Shown here piece by piece: positions 53,791-63,728 of a stretch of DNA of 64,000 nt. The position numbers and the translations under genes are program-made. The stretch lies in the NCBI GenBank assembly GCA_019635485.1, contig JAHBZL010000013.1, positions 1 to 64,000 of the forward strand, written 5' to 3'. The number at the start of each line of letters is the position of its first letter. Within the stretch, counting starts at the first letter, position 1. This stretch comes from Piscinibacter sp. (lineage in GTDB: Bacteria; Pseudomonadota; Gammaproteobacteria; Burkholderiales; Burkholderiaceae_C). The notes beneath the pieces are model-generated. The model was given only the letters and a program-made list of their open reading frames with translations, made no database searches and had not been told where the DNA came from.

Positions 53791-54537
53791 TCAGTCCTCC
53801 GCGGCGAACGCGTCGACGCCGCGGCGCAGGCTGGCCTCGAGCTGATGCCCCGGCAGGTGCACGCAGATGCCGGCCAGCAGCGCCGGGTCGCGGCGCCACC
53901 GGGTCTGCACCGCGGCCCCGGCCAGTGCGCGCACCTCGGTGTCGATGCGTTCGCGCTGCGCCGGCGCCGGATCGTGCGCGGTGCAGACATCCACCGTCGG
54001 CGCCGCGTCACGTCCCGGGTCCCAGCCGTCGCGCAGCGCGGCGCGCGCCGGTCCGGCCTGCTGCGCCAGGTCGTCGAGGAACAGCTCGACCACCGCCGCC
54101 TCGACCGCAGGCGTCGCGAGGCGCCGCAGGTAGCCGGCGACAAAGGCCGCGGCGCGCTCGCGCAGCGCGCGTTCGTCCTGCTGGCGTGCGCGCGCCAGTT
54201 CCTGCTGCGCCGCCGCGCGTGCCTTCTCGCGCTCGGCCGTCAGCTCACGCTGCAGCTGATCGAGCTGGCGCTGGCGCAACGCAGCGATCTCCTCGGCCAG
54301 TGCACGCTCGGCCTGGCCGCGTCGGGCCTCCTGCTGCGCCGCCTGCTGCGCCAGCGCCGCCGCACGCGCGTCGAGCTGCTCGTGCTCCGTGCGCAAGCGC
54401 TCGGCCTGCTGCGCTTCGGTAGCGGCGCGCGCCGCGAGGTTCGCGCGCAGCGGGCGGAACAGGAAGCGGTTCAGCAGCCACAGCAGCACCAGGAAGTTGA
54501 GGATCTCCAGCGCGAAGGTGGTGGCGTCGAGTTCCAT
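53791..54537 (-). CDS. atpF: N-type ATPase b subunit fused to a delta-like C-terminal domain
   Basis: 248 residues, versus about 156 for ordinary b. One N-terminal membrane helix (ILNFLVLLWLLNRFLF) is followed by a long Ala/Gln/Arg coiled coil to about residue 135. Residues about 140-248 resemble the C-terminal half of delta: ATPAVEAAVVELFLDDLAQQ, and RRDPALLAGICVHLPGHQLE, matching the DPxLxGG pattern of delta. No separate delta gene is in the operon, so this fusion supplies the stator cap. It starts 10 bp after atpE and its stop is 3 bp before the atpA TTG. Confidence 0.88.
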   Translation of the reverse strand: MELDATTFALEILNFLVLLWLLNRFLFRPLRANLAARAATEAQQAERLRTEHEQLDARAAALAQQAAQQEARRGQAERALAEEIAALRQRQLDQLQRELTAEREKARAAAQQELARARQQDERALRERAAAFVAGYLRRLATPAVEAAVVELFLDDLAQQAGPARAALRDGWDPGRDAAPTVDVCTAHDPAPAQRERIDTEVRALAGAAVQTRWRRDPALLAGICVHLPGHQLEASLRRGVDAFAAED

Positions 54538-54547
54538 CGCCGCCGCC

Positions 54548-54814
54548 TCACTTCAGCAGGTACTCGAGCAGCGGGTTGCGGAACAGGATGATCAGCGCCA
54601 CCACCAGGCAGTAGATCGCCAGCGACTCGATCATCGCCAGGCCGATGAACAGCGTGCGGCTGATCGACTTCTCGGCCTCGGGCTGGCGCGCCAGCGCATC
54701 CAGCGCCGCGGCGATCGCGCGGCCCATCGCAAGTGCGGGGAAGAACACGCCCAGCGCGATCGCCAATGCGGCGACGACGGTGGACACGAGGCTGAACAGG
54801 TGCAGGTCGCTCAT
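54548..54814 (-). CDS. atpE: N-type ATPase c subunit (rotor ring)
   Basis: 88-residue two-helix rotor protein. Loop ARQPEA is conserved, and the ion-carrying Glu is in [11 protein letters not shown]. Aligned by eye to Na+-binding c subunits, the Glu, Ser and Tyr of helix 2 are present. The helix-1 Gln ligand position is Met (ALAMGRAI), and the Thr after Ser is Leu. That favours H+ over Na+ coupling. The ATG overlaps the stop of the a-subunit gene (ATGA). Sits in the inner membrane. Confidence 0.93.
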   Translation of the reverse strand: MSDLHLFSLVSTVVAALAIALGVFFPALAMGRAIAAALDALARQPEAEKSISRTLFIGLAMIESLAIYCLVVALIILFRNPLLEYLLK

Positions 54815-55503
54815 GCGGACTCCTGGGAAGGCGGGGAAGGTTCGGAGGAAGAAGACGTCTGCGCGGCACGCGCGTGGCTCGCCTCGAGCGCACTGCCGAT
54901 GTAGATCAAGGCCAGCATGCCGAAGATGTAGGCCTGAACCAGCGCCTCTATCACATGCAGCAGCAGCAGCGGCACCGGCACCAGCAGGCCGGCCACCAGC
55001 AGCACCAGCAGCGCCGCCATCTCCAGGCTCATCATGTTGCCGAACAGGCGGATCGCCAGCGCCAGCGTGCGCGTGACCTCGCTGATCAGGTGGAAGGGCA
55101 GCAGGATCGGGCTGGGCGAGAGGTAGTGGCGCAGATAGGCCCGCCAGCCCGCCGCGCGGATGCCGTAGACGTGCACCGCGGCGAACACGATCAGCGCCAG
55201 CGCCCCGGTCACCGACAGGTCGCGCGTCGGCGACGACAGGCCAGGCACCAGGCCGAGCAGGTTGGCCATCAGCACGAACAGCCACAACGTGCCGACGAAG
55301 GGCAGCACGTGGTCGACGTCGTCCGCCGGCACGACCTCGGCAACGGCGTCGCGCATCAGCGTGTAGGCCGCCTCGCCGGCGCGCGCCGACCCGTGGCGCC
55401 ACGCGAACGCGAGCGCCAGCAGCAGCGCGCCGACCGCCACCGACAGCAGCAGCGGCTCGCGCAGCGACAGCGCGCCGAGGTGGATCGCAAACTCGCCGTC
55501 CAT
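54811..55503 (-). CDS. atpB: N-type ATPase a subunit
   Basis: 230-residue membrane stator with about five to six helices. The essential Arg is in [12 protein letters not shown] and the last helices end VHVIEALVQ-like, typical of the a subunit. ATG 55503 is taken as the start. GTG 55515, overlapping the AtpQ stop as GTGA, would add four residues. Because AtpQ and a abut, there is no room for the AtpR gene usually found in N-ATPase operons. A Ser/Glu/Pro tail closes the protein. Forms the ion half-channels against the c ring. Confidence 0.9.
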   Translation of the reverse strand: MDGEFAIHLGALSLREPLLLSVAVGALLLALAFAWRHGSARAGEAAYTLMRDAVAEVVPADDVDHVLPFVGTLWLFVLMANLLGLVPGLSSPTRDLSVTGALALIVFAAVHVYGIRAAGWRAYLRHYLSPSPILLPFHLISEVTRTLALAIRLFGNMMSLEMAALLVLLVAGLLVPVPLLLLHVIEALVQAYIFGMLALIYIGSALEASHARAAQTSSSSEPSPPSQESA

Positions 55504-55511
55504 GCCGACGC

Positions 55512-55787
55512 TCACTTGCCGTGCGTGCGGAAGAACCACACGACGTTGCCGACGCCGACCGCGAGGCCGAGCAGGATCAGGTTGACGGTCCAGCGCACCG
55601 AGTAGCCGGCCGACTGCTCGTCGAGCCAGCGCCCGAGGTAGGCGCCGGCCACCAGCGGCACGGCCAGCAGCAGCCCGGCGGTGCCGCCGGTGACGAGCAG
55701 GCCCAGCAGTCCCGCGGGCCGCGCCTCGCGCAGGCGCCGCACCTGGCGGGTCAGGCTGTCGCGCAGGCGGTCGTCGTCGCCGTTCAC
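55512..55787 (-). CDS. atpQ: AtpQ-like small membrane protein of the N-ATPase operon
   Basis: 91-residue protein with two membrane helices ([20 protein letters not shown] and [17 protein letters not shown]), matching the AtpI/AtpZ-like 'gene 1' family of N-ATPase operons. I chose GTG 55787 because GGAGGG is eight bases upstream, supplied by the second 58-bp linker. Its role may be ring assembly or Mg2+ handling. It lies between epsilon and a, as in the canonical atpDCQRBEFAG order. Confidence 0.85.
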   Translation of the reverse strand: MNGDDDRLRDSLTRQVRRLREARPAGLLGLLVTGGTAGLLLAVPLVAGAYLGRWLDEQSAGYSVRWTVNLILLGLAVGVGNVVWFFRTHGK

Positions 55788-55790
55788 TGG

Positions 55791-55845
55791 ACCACCCTCC
55801 GTGCTGCGCACGCCGGGATTCGCGCTTGGGAGCGGCCCGGCGCGC

Positions 55846-55848
<3 letters not shown>
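55791..55848. repeat. 58-bp intercistronic linker repeat, copy 2 (epsilon-AtpQ junction)
   Basis: Same element as at 52308-52365, with three base differences. It again runs from a TGA stop to a GTG start on the minus strand and carries the GGAGGG ribosome site used by AtpQ. Two copies 3.4 kb apart in one operon make a recombination hazard that would delete atpQ, atpB, atpE, atpF and atpA. Confidence 0.85.
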
Positions 55849-57972
<2,124 letters not shown>

Positions 57973-58902
57973 ATGTTCGATTGGCTCAAGAGACTGACGG
58001 CGCTGGCCGTCCTCGTGTCGGTGGCCGCCTGCGGCGGCGGCGACGATCACCCGCCCGGCACCGTGGTGCAGGTGGCCCAGGGCGATGCCCGCTTCAGCAT
58101 CCTGGCCGAGGCGGTCGTCGCGGCCGACCTCGGAGCCACACTGTCGGCGGCAGGCCCTTACACGGTCTTTGCGCCGACGAACGACGCGTTCGCCGCGCTG
58201 CTGACCGAGCTGGGTGTGACCAAGGCCCAGCTGCTCGCCGACAAGCCGTTGCTGACCGCGGTGCTGCAGTACCACGTGCTCGCAGCGCGCGTGCTGCGCG
58301 CGGACGTGCCGCTCGGCCAGGCGGTCACGCCGCTGGCCGGCGGCATCTTCAAGGTCGATGCCGCTGGCGCGGATCTCGTGATCACGGACGGCCGCAACCG
58401 CACCGCGCGCATCGTGCAGACCGACGTGCCCGCGTCGAACGGCGTGATCCATGCCGTCGACAAGGTCCTGCTGCCGGCAGACAAGACCATCGTCCAGACC
58501 GCGATCGCGAATCCAAGCTTCAGCATCCTCGTCGAGGCCGTCGTCGCCGCGAACCTCGTCGACACACTCAGCGGCGATGGTCCCTTCACGGTGTTCGCGC
58601 CGACCGACGCGGCCTTCGCCGACCTGCTGGCCGAACTCGGCATCACGAAGGACGCCCTGCTCGCAGACACCGCGCTGCTGACCGAGGTGCTGACCTACCA
58701 CGTCGTGCCGGGACGCGTGCTGAAGGCCGGCGTGCCGGTCGGTACGCCGATCGCGACGGTGCAGGGCGACACCTTCACGGTGAATGGCTCGCTCGCGATC
58801 ACCGACCAGCGCGCCCGCGTCGCCAACATCGCCGCCACCGACGTGCTCGCGAGCAACGGCGTCATTCACGTCATCGACAAGGTGATCCTGCCGGCGCCCT
58901 GA
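57973..58902 (+). CDS. lipoprotein with two fasciclin (FAS1) domains
   Basis: 309-residue predicted lipoprotein: signal ending SVAAC, then GGGDD. Two tandem FAS1 domains (about residues 35-170 and 175-309) are close copies. Each has the H1/H2 boxes, YTVFAPTNDAFAAL and FTVFAPTDAAFADL, then LQYHVLAARVL and LTYHVVPGRVL, and ends SNGVIHAVDKVLLP or SNGVIHVIDKVILP. FAS1 domains mediate adhesion and are common in surface proteins. GGAGCAGTAACC precedes the ATG. The photolyase gene starts 23 bp after its stop, so both are likely co-transcribed. Confidence 0.93.
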   Translation: MFDWLKRLTALAVLVSVAACGGGDDHPPGTVVQVAQGDARFSILAEAVVAADLGATLSAAGPYTVFAPTNDAFAALLTELGVTKAQLLADKPLLTAVLQYHVLAARVLRADVPLGQAVTPLAGGIFKVDAAGADLVITDGRNRTARIVQTDVPASNGVIHAVDKVLLPADKTIVQTAIANPSFSILVEAVVAANLVDTLSGDGPFTVFAPTDAAFADLLAELGITKDALLADTALLTEVLTYHVVPGRVLKAGVPVGTPIATVQGDTFTVNGSLAITDQRARVANIAATDVLASNGVIHVIDKVILPAP

Positions 58903-58925
58903 CGAGACGGCTTACTGCCGCCGAA

Positions 58926-60491
58926 GTGAGCGCCGCGCCGTCCAGGCGTGCCCGCCATCTCGTGATCGTGCTGGGCGACCAGCTCGACCGAGGGGCGAGC
59001 GCGTTCGACGGATTCGACGCCGCACTCGACATCGTCTGGATGTGCGAGGCCGCGGAGGAGAGCAGGCACGTCTGGAGCAGCCAGCAGCGCATCGTGATGT
59101 TCCTCGCGGCGATGCGCCACTTCGCGGCGCAGTTGCGCGACGAGCGAGTGACCGTCGACTACGAGGAGCTTCGCGAAGGGTCGCTCGGCGACGCGCTCGC
59201 CGAGGCCATCGCGCGGCATCGGCCGGAGCGCGTGCGGCTCACCGAGCCCGGCGACTGGCGCGTGGCGCAGGCATTGCGCAGCGCCGTGGGCAACACGCCG
59301 CTCGACCTGTGCGAGGACCGTCACTTCCTCTGCGACCACGCGGCGTTCGCCGCCTTCGCGCGCGGCCGGCGCACGCTGCGCATGGAGCACTTCTACCGTG
59401 TGATGCGCCGCCGCCACCGGATCCTGATGGATGGCGACAACCCCTGTGGCGGCCGCTGGAACTTCGATGCCGACAACCGTGCCGCCTTCGGTCCGCAGGG
59501 ACCCGGCTTCCTGCCGCCGCCCGCACGTTTCGAACCCGATGCCATCACGCGGCAGGTGATCACGCTCGTGCAGGCGCGCTTCGGCACGCATCCCGGCCAG
59601 GCCGATCCCTTCGGCTGGCCGGTGACGCGGGCGCAGGCGCTGCAGGCGCTGCGCGTCTTCGTCGACGAACGCCTCGAACACTTCGGCCGCTGGCAGGACG
59701 CGATGTGGCCGGGCGAACCCTGGCTCTACCACGCTCACCTCGCGGCGGCGCTCAACCTGAAGCTCCTCGACCCGCGCGAGGCGATCACCGCGGCCGAGTC
59801 GGCCTGGCGAGCCGGCCGCGTGCCGCTCGCGGCGGCGGAGGGCTTCATCCGCCAGATCCTCGGCTGGCGCGAGTACGTGCGCGGCATCTACTGGCAGCAG
59901 ATGCCGGGCTACGCCGACTCGAACGCGCTGCAGGCGCGACACGACCTGCCCGCCTGGTACTGGAGCGGCGAAACCTCGATGCGCTGCCTGGCCGACGCGA
60001 TCGGCCAGACGCTGCGCCACGGCTATGCCCACCACATCCAGCGACTCATGGTGACCGGACTGTTCGCGCTGCTCTACGGCGTCGAGCCGAAGCAGGTGCA
60101 CGCCTGGTATCTGAGCGTGTACGTCGATGCGGTCGAGTGGGTCGAACTGCCGAACACGCTGGGCATGAGCCAGTTCGCCGACGGCGGCCTGCTCGCGAGC
60201 AAGCCGTACGTGGCGAGCGGCCGCTACATCGAACGCATGAGCGACCATTGCCGCGGTTGCCGCTTCGACCCGGCCGCGCGGACCGGCGAACGGGCGTGCC
60301 CCTTCACCACGCTGTACTGGGACTTCCTCGCCCGTCATGCCTCGCGCTTCGCGGCGCACCCCCGCCTGGCACCGCAAGTCAGGAACCTGGAGCGCATCGA
60401 TGCATCGGAGCGGGCCGCGATCGCCGCGCGGGCGCGCGACATCCGCGACGACCGGGTCGGCCATCGCGACGGCGACGATCAATTCGACTGA
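58926..60491 (+). CDS. FeS-containing (6-4) photolyase / cryptochrome-like protein
   Basis: 521-residue deoxyribodipyrimidine photolyase-related protein of the FeS-BCP class (PhrB/CryB). The opening HLVIVLGDQLD, the core EGFIRQILGWREYVRGIYW and HHIQRLMVTGLFALLYGVEP fit. The C-terminal cysteines CRGCRFDP and ACPF, with an upstream MRCLAD Cys, form the [4Fe-4S] set. It binds FAD and repairs UV photoproducts or senses light. GTG 58926 is used; the ribosome site is weak. Downstream of the fasciclin gene with a short gap. Confidence 0.93.
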   Translation: MSAAPSRRARHLVIVLGDQLDRGASAFDGFDAALDIVWMCEAAEESRHVWSSQQRIVMFLAAMRHFAAQLRDERVTVDYEELREGSLGDALAEAIARHRPERVRLTEPGDWRVAQALRSAVGNTPLDLCEDRHFLCDHAAFAAFARGRRTLRMEHFYRVMRRRHRILMDGDNPCGGRWNFDADNRAAFGPQGPGFLPPPARFEPDAITRQVITLVQARFGTHPGQADPFGWPVTRAQALQALRVFVDERLEHFGRWQDAMWPGEPWLYHAHLAAALNLKLLDPREAITAAESAWRAGRVPLAAAEGFIRQILGWREYVRGIYWQQMPGYADSNALQARHDLPAWYWSGETSMRCLADAIGQTLRHGYAHHIQRLMVTGLFALLYGVEPKQVHAWYLSVYVDAVEWVELPNTLGMSQFADGGLLASKPYVASGRYIERMSDHCRGCRFDPAARTGERACPFTTLYWDFLARHASRFAAHPRLAPQVRNLERIDASERAAIAARARDIRDDRVGHRDGDDQFD

Positions 60492-60519
60492 GGGGCGTTG
60501 GCCCTGCTCACGAGGGTTT

Positions 60520-60536
60520 CGATTCGCCTCGAATCG
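60520..60536 (+). terminator. stem-loop after photolyase gene
   Basis: CGATTCG-CCT-CGAATCG is a perfect 7-bp stem with a 3-base loop, flanked by GGGTT and GACCC that can extend it. It lies 29 bp after the photolyase stop. It lacks a strong T run. Confidence 0.55.
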
Positions 60537-60551
60537 GACCCTGCAACGAAG

Positions 60552-60572
60552 GCGCCCGCACAGGGCGGGCGC
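60552..60572. terminator. GC-rich bidirectional terminator between photolyase and M36 protease
   Basis: GCGCCCGC (60552-60559) and GCGGGCGC (60565-60572) form an 8-bp GC stem with loop ACAGG, 25 bp past the protease stop on the minus strand. It probably serves both convergent genes. Confidence 0.6.
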
Positions 60573-60596
60573 TTGCGACGGGTCGGAGCGGACGTA

Positions 60597-62771
60597 TCAG
60601 GGGCAGGACGAAGGTAGCGCGAACGATTCGGTGATCGTCACCTTGCCCCGCCGGCTGACGGTGCCCTTGGCACCGACCCCGATGCCCTGGGCGGCAAAGC
60701 CGCGCCACACCAGGCACTCGCGTCCCGTTCCCGCCACGGCCTGCAGCATGCCGTCGCGCATGTTCTCGAAGGTCGGCGTGGCGGGCGTGAAGTTCATGCC
60801 CTGCACGAAGTCTCCATGGGCATCCACCGAGGTCAGGCCGGCCGCCAGGTAGTTCTGACGGACCTTCCACATCGCTGCGGCGTAGATCTCGCCGTCGTCA
60901 TGCACTTCGCCGCCGTCGACGGCGCCGTAGGTCCGCGGGTAACCTTCGTAGCTGTCGCGACGGATGCCCGCAGGGTTGCTGAACGCAAAGTCACCCATGA
61001 TGGGTCGCCCGAGGACCATGAAGGCATTGACGTCGGAGGCTCCCTCTCCGATCGCGCCGGCGAGTGGCCCGCTCATGCCACCGATCATGCGCCACGTCAG
61101 GCCGTGGCCGTACTCGTGGTACACGATGCTGGCGTCGAGGTCGCCATCGATCTGCAGCGGATCCACCGGATTCTTGCGCAGGCTGGCGCCCTGGCTCAGT
61201 GCGGCGAGATTGCGGAGCGTCGAACCATCGGTCTGGGAGACCATGGCCGACGGAATCTTGATCTTCCGATCCGTTCCACCCGGGCTGAAGCCGTTGCCCG
61301 GGACGTTGTTGACGATGATCACGCCCACCGCGCCTGCCCTTTGCGCGTTCACCACCTTCACCGTGAAGTTGCAGTTGCCGCGATCGACGATCGCGAGCTT
61401 GCCGGTCAGAGACGCCACCGACGCCTCACAGCCATCGGTTGCGCTGATACCGCCCGCATCGGTGTAGACGGCGAGGGGCGCCGCCACGCCGGCCAGGGTC
61501 ACCGCCGAACCGAAGGTGGAACTCCACGCGCCATAGTCGGCGCCGCCGGTCGTCACGAACGCGTTGGGGCCGGCGCCGCTCCAGAGGTACATCTGCATCC
61601 GCGGCGAGGAGCCATCGTTGGGGGTCGCGAAGTTGGCGTTGTCGGTGCCGCTGCCGTCCTGCGCCTCGGCCAGCACCGGGTCGTTGCCCAGCCCCCCGTT
61701 GCCGAAGTTGTTGGCCTGGAAATTCCTGTGCGCCTCGTCGAAGCCGTGGCCGTAGAGGATGTCGTGGATCGTGTTGGTCAGGTAGAACAGGTTCTGCACC
61801 GCGACCGCGCGGTTGCCGGTTGTCTTCGGCGTGGAGAACAGATCCACGGCCGTCAGGAATCTGCCGTCCGTCACAGGCGTGCCCCCGGCGTCGGGAGCGT
61901 TGTTGGCGTCCGTGTCGAGATACGTCCTGGTGTTGTTGCCCTGGATGTTGATGGTCGATTGGGCACCGCTCAACCAGCCTGCCGGTGACTGCGCATTGCC
62001 TGCCCCGGGGCCGTTGACCGGGGTTTGCGCGCCCCTCAACGGGTCGTCGACGAACACGTTGTAGCTGTCGTTCGCCGTCCGCCGCTCGACGTTGAGCACG
62101 CGCCCGTTGCCACCGACCAGGGTGTGGTCGAGCAGGTTGTCGCGGCGGGTCCAGGTCTGCACCAGCCAGCCTTGCGACATCGAGCCATCGTCGAGCGGGA
62201 TCACGACCGCGCTCACCGTGGGCGGGTTGAAGAAGAAGCCGCCGCCGTCGAACGACTCGGTCCGGCCGCTGCGCCCCATCGAACGGAACTGCGCCTGTTC
62301 GCCCGGGTGCACCTGGGCCATCGCGGCGCGCAGGGCGTCGAGTGCCGAAGTGCGCGGCGCGGCGAGGGCCTGGGTGGGCACCGCCGCGAGGTGGTCGATC
62401 AAATGCACCAGCTGACCATTGCGGTCGAACGCTGCCTTGGCATACGCGCCGTAGACCGGCAGCCCGGCGACCACCTGCTCATAACGTTGGTGCGTGACAC
62501 CGTTGCGGCCGGCGGCGCTGCCCGCGTCCACCAGGGCGGCCAGCGTCGCAAGGTCGCGCCCATTGGAACGCAGCACCGTCGCGGTGGCCTGGGCCCGATT
62601 CATGAGGGCCGAGGCCAGTGCACTGCCGGACTCAGCCCGGTAGACCGCCGCCTCGGCGCGGTGGTAGCCAGAGCCGAGATCCTGCGACCACGAGCTGCCG
62701 CTCATGGCCAAGGTCACTGCCAGCGCCAAGCCGGCCTGTCGGATAGGGCCCGCGGTGATGGGACGCAACAT
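60597..62771 (-). CDS. secreted M36 (fungalysin-like) metallopeptidase
   Basis: 724-residue exported zinc protease. The Sec signal (ends SSWSQ) is followed by a propeptide of about 200 residues (FTP/PepSY-like, RYEQVVAGLPVYGAYAKAAF). The catalytic domain has the zinc site HEYGHG at about residues 552-557, and Glu in GEGASDVNAFMVLG as third ligand. A PA domain (about residues 430-530) is inserted ahead of the zinc site, as in bacterial M36 proteins. It is convergent with the photolyase gene. GGCACCTC precedes ATG 62771. No sorting signal is seen at the C-terminus (SLPSSCP). Confidence 0.92.
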   Translation of the reverse strand: MLRPITAGPIRQAGLALAVTLAMSGSSWSQDLGSGYHRAEAAVYRAESGSALASALMNRAQATATVLRSNGRDLATLAALVDAGSAAGRNGVTHQRYEQVVAGLPVYGAYAKAAFDRNGQLVHLIDHLAAVPTQALAAPRTSALDALRAAMAQVHPGEQAQFRSMGRSGRTESFDGGGFFFNPPTVSAVVIPLDDGSMSQGWLVQTWTRRDNLLDHTLVGGNGRVLNVERRTANDSYNVFVDDPLRGAQTPVNGPGAGNAQSPAGWLSGAQSTINIQGNNTRTYLDTDANNAPDAGGTPVTDGRFLTAVDLFSTPKTTGNRAVAVQNLFYLTNTIHDILYGHGFDEAHRNFQANNFGNGGLGNDPVLAEAQDGSGTDNANFATPNDGSSPRMQMYLWSGAGPNAFVTTGGADYGAWSSTFGSAVTLAGVAAPLAVYTDAGGISATDGCEASVASLTGKLAIVDRGNCNFTVKVVNAQRAGAVGVIIVNNVPGNGFSPGGTDRKIKIPSAMVSQTDGSTLRNLAALSQGASLRKNPVDPLQIDGDLDASIVYHEYGHGLTWRMIGGMSGPLAGAIGEGASDVNAFMVLGRPIMGDFAFSNPAGIRRDSYEGYPRTYGAVDGGEVHDDGEIYAAAMWKVRQNYLAAGLTSVDAHGDFVQGMNFTPATPTFENMRDGMLQAVAGTGRECLVWRGFAAQGIGVGAKGTVSRRGKVTITESFALPSSCP

Positions 62772-63040
62772 GAGGTGCCTCGGGCTCGTGAATCAAGAGT
62801 CTGCGCATTCTGGGGCAGGCTCCATGAACGGGCCGCTAGGGTACTCCCCGGGGAATGCGGTTCCCCCCGCGAGTCAGGGACGCACCGCGCCGCCAGCGTG
62901 CTTCGACGCGCTCGGTGCTGGTCTCCGGGGAGGCACTCGATCGGGACCCGCGGCGGGCCCGACAGCTGTCACCGCCGACCGCTCCGGCCAACGGCCGTCA
63001 ACCACGAATCACCGCTTGCCGGCCGTCCGATTCCGGCGTC

Positions 63041-63706
63041 CTACGGCAGCGCTTGCCACAGTGCCACGCCGCCCGCCGCGATCAGCATCAGGGCCCACAG
63101 CAGGTCGAGGTTGAACCAGGAGCGGTTCAGGAAACGCAGGCCCAGGTGGCGGTAGACCCCCCAGGCGATCGCCCCGCCGACCCCCATCATCACCAAGGTG
63201 TGCAGCGCGGCGGCCAGCACGGTGAGCCCGAGGTCGTTGCCCGCGGCGGCCAGCAGGGCCGCGTGGCCGGTGTGCCCCTGCGTGCCGCCGCACAGCACCA
63301 GCACGGCCGGCACCAGCATCAGCCCGGCGCCGTGGGCCGTGGCCATCAGGAAGGACCACAGCGCGAGGCGCGACGGCCCGATGCGGGCCAGCCAGCGCGG
63401 ATGGCGCTGCCGCAGCAATCGGTAGACGCCGAAGCCGATCAGCAACGCTCCGGCGGCGAGCCGGATCTCGGTCAGCCGTTCGAGATACGCGCCCAGCAGC
63501 GCGAAGGGCAGCAGCGCGACGGCCATCGCCGCGAAGTGCCCGCCGGCGATCGGCGGCAGCGCCTTGAACACGGCCGCGCCGCGGCGTGCCTCGAGCCCGG
63601 CGGAGACCGCGAACAGCCAGCCCATCGCCGGGTTGAGCCCATGGAAGGCGCCCAGGCCCGCGATGGCGGCCCAGGCCCAGACCTGCGTCCCGAGCGCGTC
63701 GCCCAT
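63041..63706 (-). CDS. integral membrane protein with conserved histidines, unknown function
   Basis: 221-residue inner-membrane protein with about six helices and several intramembrane His motifs: FHGLNPAMGW near the N-terminus, GGHFAAM, ATAHGAGLML, GHTGHAAL and LHTLVMM. The pattern recalls small metal transporters (HupE/NicO-like), but I cannot name a family. Its ATG lies 22 bp after the stop of the methanethiol-oxidase-like gene, so they probably share a transcript. It might supply copper or another metal to that enzyme; this is conjecture. Confidence 0.75.
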   Translation of the reverse strand: MGDALGTQVWAWAAIAGLGAFHGLNPAMGWLFAVSAGLEARRGAAVFKALPPIAGGHFAAMAVALLPFALLGAYLERLTEIRLAAGALLIGFGVYRLLRQRHPRWLARIGPSRLALWSFLMATAHGAGLMLVPAVLVLCGGTQGHTGHAALLAAAGNDLGLTVLAAALHTLVMMGVGGAIAWGVYRHLGLRFLNRSWFNLDLLWALMLIAAGGVALWQALP

Positions 63707-63728
63707 CGCGGCGCGGCCGGTGCCGCTT

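Noticed and set aside
49288-54591. 1767-codon plus-strand frame across rlhA and the ATPase genes
   Set aside because: Crosses several oppositely oriented, motif-confirmed genes and their junctions; composition is typical of antisense frames at this GC.
62772-63040. Possible small genes between the M36 protease and the membrane protein
   Set aside because: Plus-strand frames here are Pro/Arg-rich shadows without start signals; I see only a promoter-sized gap, including ACTCCCCGGGGAAT symmetry of unknown meaning.
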